NCBI GenBank assembly: GCA_002308575.1
Contig: DBVY01000026.1
Location: forward strand, 1-11,995
Source: Christensenella sp. UBA1252
GTDB taxonomy: Bacteria > Bacillota > Clostridia > Christensenellales > CAG-1252
Direction: 5' to 3'
DNA length: 11,995 nt
The notes below the pieces were generated by a model, which worked only from the letters and a program-made list of their open reading frames with translations, was not told where the DNA came from and searched no databases. A program made the translations under genes and the position numbers. This document shows, piece after piece, positions 1 to 6,027 of the stretch (the stretch's first letter is position 1; each line of letters opens with the position of its first letter).

Positions 1-222
1 AACGGCGGCGGTCAACCGATCCGCACGGCGGAAGAGAGAAACAACGTCGATATCAAGGCGACCCGTGCCGCTTCGATCTACGGTTTGGATAAGAGTATGC
101 AGTTCAGAAAGTCGCACGAGAATCCCGCGATCATCGAGCTTTACAAGGAGTATCTCGGCGAGCCGAACAGCCACAAGGCGCATCACATTCTCCACACGAG
201 CTACATCAAGAGAGGTCTGTAA
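1..222 (+). CDS. [FeFe] hydrogenase, C-terminal fragment (5' end outside window)
   Basis: Frame 1 is open from the first base to a TAA at 220-222, giving the last 73 residues of a longer protein. The visible part carries the GGGQP motif near residue 2 and then a charged tail with RKSHENP, LYKEYL and AHHILHTSY. This is the pattern of the small-subunit-like C-terminal domain of iron-only hydrogenases (HydA/HndD class), which make or use H2 at the H-cluster in the cytoplasm, often paired with NAD(P)H or ferredoxin. The H-cluster cysteines lie upstream and cannot be checked, so catalytic competence and subgroup (monomeric or bifurcating) are unknown. The gene ends well before the cobalamin riboswitch and seems to be the last gene of the preceding unit. 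Confidence 0.85.
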   Translation, partial: NGGGQPIRTAEERNNVDIKATRAASIYGLDKSMQFRKSHENPAIIELYKEYLGEPNSHKAHHILHTSYIKRGL

Positions 223-238
223 GCCGAACGATTCAAGA

Positions 239-272
239 GGGAATTTCTAGGGAGTCCCTAGGGAGTTTTCCC
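239..272 (+). repeat. Nested inverted repeat after hydrogenase gene
   Basis: The 15-mer CTAGGGAGTCCCTAG (247-261) is a perfect odd palindrome, flanked by GGGAA (239-243) and TTCCC (268-272), which could close an outer stem. The 9-mer CTAGGGAGT is also directly repeated (247-255 and 258-266). It lies 16 bases after the hydrogenase stop and could act as a weak terminator or mRNA 3' end, but no T-run follows. Function is uncertain. Confidence 0.4.
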
Positions 273-290
273 GTACTATCGAAATGAACG

Positions 291-314
291 AAGGGGCGCG
301 GAAACGCGCCTCTT
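291..314 (+). other. GNRA-capped GC hairpin upstream of the riboswitch
   Basis: Bases 291-300 pair with 305-314 (nine Watson-Crick pairs and one G-U) around a GAAA tetraloop. This is a very stable stem lying between the hydrogenase gene and the riboswitch core. It may be the hydrogenase transcript's 3' end, although only a short C/T stretch follows rather than a true T-run, or it may be a leader hairpin of the riboswitch transcript. I found no convincing sigma-A promoter between it and the riboswitch. Confidence 0.5.
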
Positions 315-328
315 CATAAAGAAGAATC

Positions 329-412
329 TTTCTGCAGGAAAGTCGGTGAGAATCCGACGCTGCCCCCACAGAGGTAATGGAATGTTAAGGGTCCTAAGTC
401 CTAATGCTGCAG
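329..412 (+). promoter_or_regulatory. Cobalamin riboswitch
   Basis: The conserved aptamer core is visible. There is a GTCGG/CCGAC hairpin (342-346 with 353-357) around TGAGAAT, then GCTGCCCCCACA (359-370), equivalent to the invariant GCTGCCCCCGC core, and the B12-box-like 3' segment GTCCTAAGTCCTAATGCTGCAG. CTGCAG at 332-337 can pair with CTGCAG at 407-412 to close the aptamer. The aptamer is short, as in the compact AdoCbl/MeCbl variants. Between it and the next gene lie a T-run (420-427) and the ribosome binding site GGGAGGG (429-435). No strong terminator hairpin is present, so control of translation initiation seems more likely than attenuation (inference). The gene pair downstream fits corrinoid uptake. 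Confidence 0.9.
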
Positions 413-444
413 TTTGAAAATTTTTTTAGGGAGGGTAATCCACA

Positions 445-885
445 ATGAATACAGCAAAGAAATTATTATTGGTCGTCTTGGCGCTTGCGATTTCGGTTGC
501 GGCCGTTCTCGGAATGGTTGCTTGTAAAGGAGAACCGGACGTCGATACGGAAGTCATTATTTCCATCGATCAAACCGTTCTGCCCGATCTCGCAGAGAAG
601 AGTTTGGCGGACTATATGGCTGCCATGAAAGAGAAAAACAAGATTCAGTACGAAGGCACGGTCCGCGAGTACGGCTTGTACGTCGAGTCCATCAACGGCA
701 GGAAAGCGGATGCGAAAACCGAGTATTGGGGACTCTTTACGGATGATGAAGAATTCTCGAACGAAGCGTACGGCACGTACACAGCAACGGACGGAACGAC
801 GTATGCGATGGCGTCGGTCGGAGCTTCGTCTTTGAAAATTAAAGTAGGAAAGAAATACGTTTGGGTCATTCAAACGCTTTCATGA
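445..885 (+). CDS. DUF4430 (transcobalamin-like) lipoprotein, probable cobalamin capture protein
   Basis: The 146-residue protein begins with a lipoprotein signal: KK at 5-6, a hydrophobic stretch at 7-25 and the lipobox MVAC with Cys27. The mature part (about 60-146) carries the YWGLF...YGTYTATDGTTYAMASVG signature and ends in a KVGKKYVWVIQTL strand, matching the DUF4430 / transcobalamin C-terminal-like fold. In known families this fold sits in surface proteins near cobalamin riboswitches and is thought to bind corrinoids. The ATG follows GGGAGGG by nine bases. The stop overlaps the next gene's ATG (ATGA, 882-885), so the two are translationally coupled. Likely role (inference): a membrane-anchored outer-face binder that hands B12 to the coupled ECF S component, produced when cobalamin is scarce. 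Ligand binding itself is not provable from sequence. Confidence 0.87.
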   Translation: MNTAKKLLLVVLALAISVAAVLGMVACKGEPDVDTEVIISIDQTVLPDLAEKSLADYMAAMKEKNKIQYEGTVREYGLYVESINGRKADAKTEYWGLFTDDEEFSNEAYGTYTATDGTTYAMASVGASSLKIKVGKKYVWVIQTLS

Positions 886-1511
886 GAGCCAAAGACGTTT
901 GTCTTGTCGCCATTTTGTCCGCGACCTTAACCGTGGGCAAAATGGCTTTATCTTTTATAGCGAACGTTGAAGTCGTTACCCTCTTTTTAACGGTTTACGC
1001 GTTGACGCTTCCGCGAAGCAGGGTGCTCGCGGCGACTTTTACTTTTATTGCAACCGAAGTATTTATTTGGGGCGCGCATATATGGATCTTGATGTACGTC
1101 ATCCATTGGTTTTCGCTCGCGACCGCCGTTTCCTTTTTGAAAGGGAAGTTTGCGCCTCTTCTCGCTATTATAATGGCGGTCATTTTTACGGGCTTATTCG
1201 GCATACAAACGACCGCTCTCGAAGTTTTGTTTTTAATGAATTTCCAAAAGATCGGCTTCGTTAAATGCTTTATGCTCCGTTATTCCACGGGGATCCCGTA
1301 TTTTATCACGCATATCGTTTCGAACGCCTGCATCTTATCCGTCCTCGTGTATCCGATGTATCGCTTGATGAATTCGCTTGCGCGACAATATTTTAAAGTA
1401 CCGAAACGCGGGGATCTTAAACACGAGTTTTCTTCGCAAGCGATCGTATGCGATTCAAAGAACGTCGACGATAAACCTGAAAATCCGAGCGCGGAAGAAA
1501 AGGGAGAGTAG
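882..1511 (+). CDS. ECF transporter S component, probable cobalamin specificity subunit
   Basis: This 209-residue membrane protein has about six hydrophobic segments, near 6-26, 29-43, 48-63, 68-88, 93-118 and 142-165, and then a hydrophilic tail from about 180. The N-terminal pattern with VGKMALSFI and EVVTLF is typical of S components of energy-coupling-factor importers, which bind a vitamin and dock onto a shared EcfA/EcfA'/EcfT module. No Ecf ATPase or EcfT is encoded here, so it would use a module elsewhere. I chose the ATG at 882, which overlaps the preceding stop as ATGA, over an in-frame TTG at 861 that would add seven residues and overlap the neighbour more. Riboswitch control and the DUF4430 partner point to B12 or another corrinoid as substrate. 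It belongs to the CblT/CbrT-like functional class, but I cannot say which family. Confidence 0.87.
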   Translation: MRAKDVCLVAILSATLTVGKMALSFIANVEVVTLFLTVYALTLPRSRVLAATFTFIATEVFIWGAHIWILMYVIHWFSLATAVSFLKGKFAPLLAIIMAVIFTGLFGIQTTALEVLFLMNFQKIGFVKCFMLRYSTGIPYFITHIVSNACILSVLVYPMYRLMNSLARQYFKVPKRGDLKHEFSSQAIVCDSKNVDDKPENPSAEEKGE

Positions 1512-1559
1512 GCGCTTTTTCGTCCGTTTCGCGGGCGCGCGCATATTTTTCACCCGACG

Positions 1560-1589
1560 TTGACAAAAATAAAGGAAAAATGCTATAAT
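1560..1589 (+). promoter_or_regulatory. Sigma-A promoter with extended -10, upstream of lemA
   Basis: The -35 is TTGACA (1560-1565), the spacer is 18 bases, and the -10 is TATAAT (1584-1589) preceded by TG at 1581-1582, an extended -10. Both hexamers match consensus perfectly. Transcription should begin near 1596. It lies 43 bases before lemA and separates it from the riboswitch unit. Confidence 0.87.
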
Positions 1590-1591
1590 AA

Positions 1592-1611
1592 TTTTCGGTA
1601 TAAACCGAAAA
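1592..1611 (+). other. 5'-end hairpin of the lemA transcript
   Basis: TTTTCGGT (1592-1599) and ACCGAAAA (1604-1611) form a perfect 8-bp stem around ATAA, starting at the predicted transcription start. It could stabilise the mRNA 5' end or serve as a regulator site overlapping the start point. Which of these applies is not decidable here. Confidence 0.5.
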
Positions 1612-1631
1612 AAAGCAAAGAGGTATAAACT

Positions 1632-2204
1632 ATGAAATGGTGGGTTGGTTTGATCATCGGCGTTGCGGCGTTCATCGTCGTTGTGTTGATCGTCAGATGG
1701 TTGATCGGAATTTACAATAAGCTTGTGAACGGCCGCGAAAAAGTCAAAAACGGCTGGGCGCAGATCGACGTGCAACTCCGTCGCCGTTTCGATTTGATCC
1801 CCAATCTCGTCGAAACCGTCAAGGGATATGCGGCGCATGAAAAAGAAACGTTGGAAAACGTTACGATGTGGCGTAGCCGCGTCAGTTCCGCTTCCAGCAC
1901 CGAAGAGGCAATCGAGGCGAACGCAGGTTTGTCCTCTGCGCTTGGCAGGCTCCTCGTAACGATGGAGAAGTATCCCGAACTGAAAGCGAACGAGAACTTT
2001 ATGAAACTCCAAGCGGAGCTCAGCGAGATCGAAAACAAGATCGCGTTTTCGAGGCAGTTCTATAACGACACCGTACAAAAGTACAACGTGCTCGTCAAAC
2101 AATTCCCCTCGAACATCATCGCTTCGATGTTCAAATTCAAAGAGGAGAAATTCTTCGAGGTGGATGAGAGCGTTCGAGAGAACGTTCCCCAGGTGAAGTT
2201 TTGA
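1632..2204 (+). CDS. lemA: LemA family protein
   Basis: This is a 190-residue LemA protein. It has one N-terminal membrane helix (about 4-27) and then a long helical domain. Diagnostic stretches are YNKLVNGREKVKNGWAQIDV, then RRFDLIPNLVETVKGYA, and near the end SRQFYNDTVQKYN, followed by FPSNIIASMF. Length is normal for the family (about 180-200). LemA proteins are membrane-anchored four-helix-like proteins of poorly known function, often encoded next to TPM or DUF2207 proteins as here. The ATG at 1632 follows AGAGG by about nine bases and the promoter is at 1560-1589. Its TGA overlaps the next gene's ATG by one base (TGATG), so the two should be made together. A LemA-DUF2207 envelope complex is plausible from this conserved pairing (inference). 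Confidence 0.95.
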   Translation: MKWWVGLIIGVAAFIVVVLIVRWLIGIYNKLVNGREKVKNGWAQIDVQLRRRFDLIPNLVETVKGYAAHEKETLENVTMWRSRVSSASSTEEAIEANAGLSSALGRLLVTMEKYPELKANENFMKLQAELSEIENKIAFSRQFYNDTVQKYNVLVKQFPSNIIASMFKFKEEKFFEVDESVRENVPQVKF

Positions 2205-4204
2205 TGAATAAAACCGAAAAGCGTTTTCGGGGGAGAGGCAAGCCGGCAGCGGTTTGCCTCCTTTGCGTTTTTATCCTGATCGCTTTTTGTCTGTTCGTCT
2301 TTACCGCTTGCGGCGATCTGTTCAAGACGGATATTTATCTCAAAAATTTTTCGATGGAGATCGTCCTCAACGAAGAGGGCGGCATGACCGTTACGGAAAC
2401 CGCGAAAGCGTATTTCTCTTCGCAGGACACGAATTGGTATAACTTTTATCGCATTATCGACGACGAACGCGCGTTGGATCATCCCGTGATTGACGGCGAA
2501 TCCTTTACTTATGACGGTAAAACCATTCCGTTCGTCGGTTTGCTCGATCTCGAAGAGCACGATTCGTCCTATTGGAAAAAGCAGTACGCGGATCAAGCGG
2601 TCGGCTATTATTGCGCGCGTTTAAGCGGGCTCGAAATCGGTGTCGTGATGCCGTCGTTTGAGAGCGGAACGCACACGTTTTCCTATTCGTACACGATCCG
2701 CAACGTCGTGGAGGACGTGCAGGACGCGTCGGTCTTCTATTATAAGTTCGTTTCCGAGATCAATTCGATGGATATCAAAAAGATGGACGTCACCGTTCTG
2801 TTCCCGAAGGAGGATCCGAACCTTCGCGCTTGGCTCCACGTTTCCAAAAACGCTGTCGGCGCCTGGAAAGCGATTGAAGGAAACGCCGGCATGACGATTC
2901 ACGTCGAGGACGTAAAATACGGCGAATATATCGAAACCCGCGCGCTCCTTTCGAAAGATCATTATTATCTTCCCGAAACGACGTCCGCCTTATCGAGCGC
3001 CGATATCGAAAACGAAGAAAAGGCTTGGTACGATTCCTATAAGAAAAAGCAGGCGATCCTTCTTACGATCACGATCCTCGATTACGTGATCGCGCTCCTT
3101 GCGATCGGCTTCGGCTTCTTCTTTACGTTCTTCCTGAAAAAGCAAAACCAGCCGTTGGAGCTTCCGAACGCGCCGATCTATTATCGCGATATCCCCGAAG
3201 GGTACACGGGCGGCGAGGTTTCTCCCTTGTACTTCTATTATTCGAACGAAAATTACTTGGATGAAAGTATCTCCGCAACGATGCTCGAACTCACGCGTTT
3301 GAAATATATCACGATCGAGCCGGACGTCAAGAGCAAAAGCGCAAAGATCACCGTTTTGAAAACGGACGAGGATGATTCCCTTCGTTCGCACCAAAAGTTT
3401 GTGCTGGATATGCTGATGCTCGTAAAACCGATGGGCGAAACGTTTACGATGAAGGCATTCGAAAAGTTCGGGAAAGAGCATCCGACAAAAATCATGAACC
3501 TCGTCGATATGTATAAGGCGGCGATCCTCAATAAAACCCAGCGCGACGGCGCGTATCAAAAGCGAAACCCGATTCGGGAAAAAGCCCAAAGGTTTTCCGC
3601 GACCTTGGTCGGGATCGGGATCGTCGGCGTCATCGTTTCCGGCTTTACGAGCTTCGTCTTTGGGATCGGAATGTTCTTTGCCGCCGTCGGCTTCTTGGTC
3701 GGAGGATGCCTCCCCGCGCTCGTGCTTCGCAACGTTAAACCGCCTTTGACGCTGTACGGACAGAGGGAGTACGACAAACTGCAAGCGCTTGCCCGCTTTA
3801 TGCAGGAGTTCTCCTCGATGGACGAGCACGAGATCCCCGCGCTCGCGATGTGGGAAGATTATATGGTGTTTGCGACGGCGATGGGCATTGCGGATAAGGT
3901 CGCGGAACAACTCGAAATCAAATACCCCGAATTCAGAGGCATGTCGGAGAGCAACTTCGACGTGGACAGCTTTGTGATTCTGTACTTCTTCTCCTCTTCG
4001 TTCCGTTCGCTTTCCGGCTTGAACTTTATCGGAAACGTCGCGAACGTGATCCGTTCCGTCGAAATGACGCAGCGCGCGATCAAAGCGGCGGAGATCGCGA
4101 AAAAGGTCGGTGGCACGATCGGCAGGAGCGGTTTCGGCGGAGGCGGCGGTTTCCACGGCGGAGGCGGCGGCTTCTCGGGCGGCGGCTTCGGCGGCAGGAG
4201 ATAA
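2204..4204 (+). CDS. DUF2207 family predicted membrane protein with Gly-rich tail
   Basis: The protein has 666 residues counted from the ATG at 2204, which follows AGGTGAAG; an in-frame TTG at 2201 adds one residue. A hydrophobic N-terminus (about 15-34) ends in FTAC with Cys36, so it may be a lipoprotein or have a cleaved signal. Residues about 40-265 form the extracytoplasmic DUF2207 beta domain (NEEGGMTVTETA, NWYNFYRII, HTFSYSYTIRNVV). A helix follows at about 283-306, then a cytoplasmic region containing PLYFYYSNENYLDESISATMLEL, two helices at about 467-508, a further soluble part, and a C-terminal tail of Gly runs with Phe/His (about 644-666) ending in GGRR. This matches the YciQ-like DUF2207 layout. 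Function is unknown in the family. Overlap with lemA supports a joint envelope role. An ABC exporter pair follows after 62 bases with no clear terminator. Confidence 0.9.
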   Translation: MNKTEKRFRGRGKPAAVCLLCVFILIAFCLFVFTACGDLFKTDIYLKNFSMEIVLNEEGGMTVTETAKAYFSSQDTNWYNFYRIIDDERALDHPVIDGESFTYDGKTIPFVGLLDLEEHDSSYWKKQYADQAVGYYCARLSGLEIGVVMPSFESGTHTFSYSYTIRNVVEDVQDASVFYYKFVSEINSMDIKKMDVTVLFPKEDPNLRAWLHVSKNAVGAWKAIEGNAGMTIHVEDVKYGEYIETRALLSKDHYYLPETTSALSSADIENEEKAWYDSYKKKQAILLTITILDYVIALLAIGFGFFFTFFLKKQNQPLELPNAPIYYRDIPEGYTGGEVSPLYFYYSNENYLDESISATMLELTRLKYITIEPDVKSKSAKITVLKTDEDDSLRSHQKFVLDMLMLVKPMGETFTMKAFEKFGKEHPTKIMNLVDMYKAAILNKTQRDGAYQKRNPIREKAQRFSATLVGIGIVGVIVSGFTSFVFGIGMFFAAVGFLVGGCLPALVLRNVKPPLTLYGQREYDKLQALARFMQEFSSMDEHEIPALAMWEDYMVFATAMGIADKVAEQLEIKYPEFRGMSESNFDVDSFVILYFFSSSFRSLSGLNFIGNVANVIRSVEMTQRAIKAAEIAKKVGGTIGRSGFGGGGGFHGGGGGFSGGGFGGRR

Positions 4205-4266
4205 GCAATTTTAATTTTTTCGGCATATGGTAAGGCGACGCGTTATGCGCCGCAATAGGAGAAAAC

Positions 4267-6027
4267 GTGATAAAACTATTGAAGGAATTATCGATCAAAG
4301 AATGGGTGCTGTTCGCCATCAGCGTCGGGATCATCGCGTTGCAGGTTTGGGCGGAACTCAAACTGATCGAAAAGATGCAGGACATAACCAGTTTCTTTTC
4401 GCAAGGGACGGGCACGTTTTCCGAGATCCTATTCGTCGGCGTGAAAATGTTGCTCCTCGCGGGTGTGAGCATCCTTTGCGCGTTCGCGGTCGGCTATGCG
4501 GGCTCCGTGATCGGCGCGAACCTTTCGTATCGCCTGCGCGACAAACTGTTCAACAAAGTGCAAAGCTTTTCGATGGAAGAGATCAATCGCTTCTCGACCG
4601 CGAGTTTGATCACTCGTTCGACGAATGACGTCAGCCAAGTGCAAATGTTGATCTCGATGGGAATGGTCGTTGCGCTTCGCGCGCCGATTATGGCGATCTG
4701 GGCGATCACGAAGATCTCCGGGAAAAGCTATCAATGGAGTTTGGCAACGGGCGTCAGCATTTTCTGCTTGTGCTTGTTGCTTTCGGCGGTATTTTTGATC
4801 GCTGTTCCCCGTTTCAAAAGGATCCAAAACCTGACGGACGCCGTAAACGATCGTATGCGCGAAAACCTGACCGGTCTCCGCGTCGTGCGCGCCTACAACG
4901 CAGAGCGTTTCCAAGAGGCGAAATTCGAAACGGCGAATAAAGCGCTCGCCGCAAATAATCTCGTCGCGCATCGCGTCATGGCGGCGATGGCTCCCGTGAT
5001 GAGCGCGATCATGACGGGGCTTTCCCTCTCGATCTATTGGATCGGCATTTTCCTGATCAATAAGGCGGGGCAACCGGAAAAAGGTCAGCTGTTTTCCGAT
5101 ATGGTTGTCTTTTCGTCCTACGCGATCCAAATCGTTATGTCTTTTATGATGATGAGCTTTGTGTTCATTATGTTCCCGCGCGCGACCGTGGCGGCGCGCC
5201 GTATCACCGAGGTCATCTCGACCGATCCCAAGATCCGAAGCGGCGAGTGCCTCTCGGGGCTTCCGGGCGTAACGGGCGAAGTCGTCTTCGAGGACGTTTC
5301 GTTCCGCTATCCGGATGCGGAGAACCCGATCCTCGAACATATCTCTTTCCGCGCGGAGAAGGGAGAAACCGTTGCGATTATCGGTTCTACGGGTAGCGGC
5401 AAAAGCACCGTTGTCAATTTGATCCCGCGCTTTTACGACGTAAGCGAAGGCGGCGTCTTCGTGGACGGCGTCAACGTTAAAGAGTACGCGTCTTCCGCGC
5501 TTGTTTCCAAGATCGGTTACGTGGCGCAACGCGCCGTCCTTTTCTCGGGAGACGTGCAAAGCAACGTGACCTACGGCAGCGAAGGCAGGGAAAACGAGAA
5601 AGCGGAAGTTTTCCGCGCGCTTGAAATCGCTTCGGCGGATGCCTTCGTTTCGGATAAGTACGGGCAGGAGAGAGCGTTCGTCGCGCGAGGCGGCGCGAAT
5701 TTCAGCGGCGGGCAAAAACAGCGCCTTTCGATCGCGCGCGCGGTATATAAGAAGCCGGAGATCCTGATTTTCGACGACAGTTTTTCCGCGCTCGATTATA
5801 AGACGGATAAGGAACTTCGCGCCGCTCTCAAAAAAGAAATGAAAGGCGTGACCGTTTTGATCGTGGCGCAACGTATCGGAACGATTATGGACGCGGACAG
5901 AATCATCGTTTTGGACGAGGGAAAGATCAGCGCGATCGGAACGCACAAGGAACTGTTGAAAACGTCCGAAGTGTATCGCGAGATCGCGGCGTCGCAGCTT
6001 TCGGAGGAGGAACTGAAAAATGCCTGA
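4267..6027 (+). CDS. Heterodimeric ABC exporter half-transporter A (degenerate ATPase subunit, TM287/BmrC-like)
   Basis: The 586-residue protein has an N-terminal six-helix exporter domain (about 1-315) and a C-terminal ATPase. Visible motifs are Walker A GSTGSGKST (373-381), Q-loop Gln421 in YVAQRAVLF, signature FSGGQ (479-483), Walker B ILIFD with Asp503 and D-loop SALD (507-510). The residue after Walker B is Asp504, not the catalytic Glu, and the switch His is Gln535 in VAQR. These two changes are the hallmark of the degenerate-site subunit of heterodimeric exporters such as TM287/288 and BmrCD. The GTG start at 4267 follows AGGAG by five bases. The gene overlaps its partner by eight bases. 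Such pairs export lipids, peptides or drugs; the substrate here is unknown. Confidence 0.95.
   Translation: MIKLLKELSIKEWVLFAISVGIIALQVWAELKLIEKMQDITSFFSQGTGTFSEILFVGVKMLLLAGVSILCAFAVGYAGSVIGANLSYRLRDKLFNKVQSFSMEEINRFSTASLITRSTNDVSQVQMLISMGMVVALRAPIMAIWAITKISGKSYQWSLATGVSIFCLCLLLSAVFLIAVPRFKRIQNLTDAVNDRMRENLTGLRVVRAYNAERFQEAKFETANKALAANNLVAHRVMAAMAPVMSAIMTGLSLSIYWIGIFLINKAGQPEKGQLFSDMVVFSSYAIQIVMSFMMMSFVFIMFPRATVAARRITEVISTDPKIRSGECLSGLPGVTGEVVFEDVSFRYPDAENPILEHISFRAEKGETVAIIGSTGSGKSTVVNLIPRFYDVSEGGVFVDGVNVKEYASSALVSKIGYVAQRAVLFSGDVQSNVTYGSEGRENEKAEVFRALEIASADAFVSDKYGQERAFVARGGANFSGGQKQRLSIARAVYKKPEILIFDDSFSALDYKTDKELRAALKKEMKGVTVLIVAQRIGTIMDADRIIVLDEGKISAIGTHKELLKTSEVYREIAASQLSEEELKNA

Noticed and set aside
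466..873. Minus-strand frames opposite the DUF4430 gene
   Set aside because: They have no family features, whereas the plus-strand gene has a signal peptide, lipobox, ribosome binding site and riboswitch.
861..881. TTG start extending the ECF S component by seven residues
   Set aside because: It would increase the overlap with the upstream gene and lacks a good ribosome binding site. ATG at 882 gives the usual ATGA coupling.
2990..4156. 388-codon minus-strand open frame opposite the DUF2207 gene
   Set aside because: Same reasons: Arg/Asp-rich shadow composition and full overlap with a well-supported family member.
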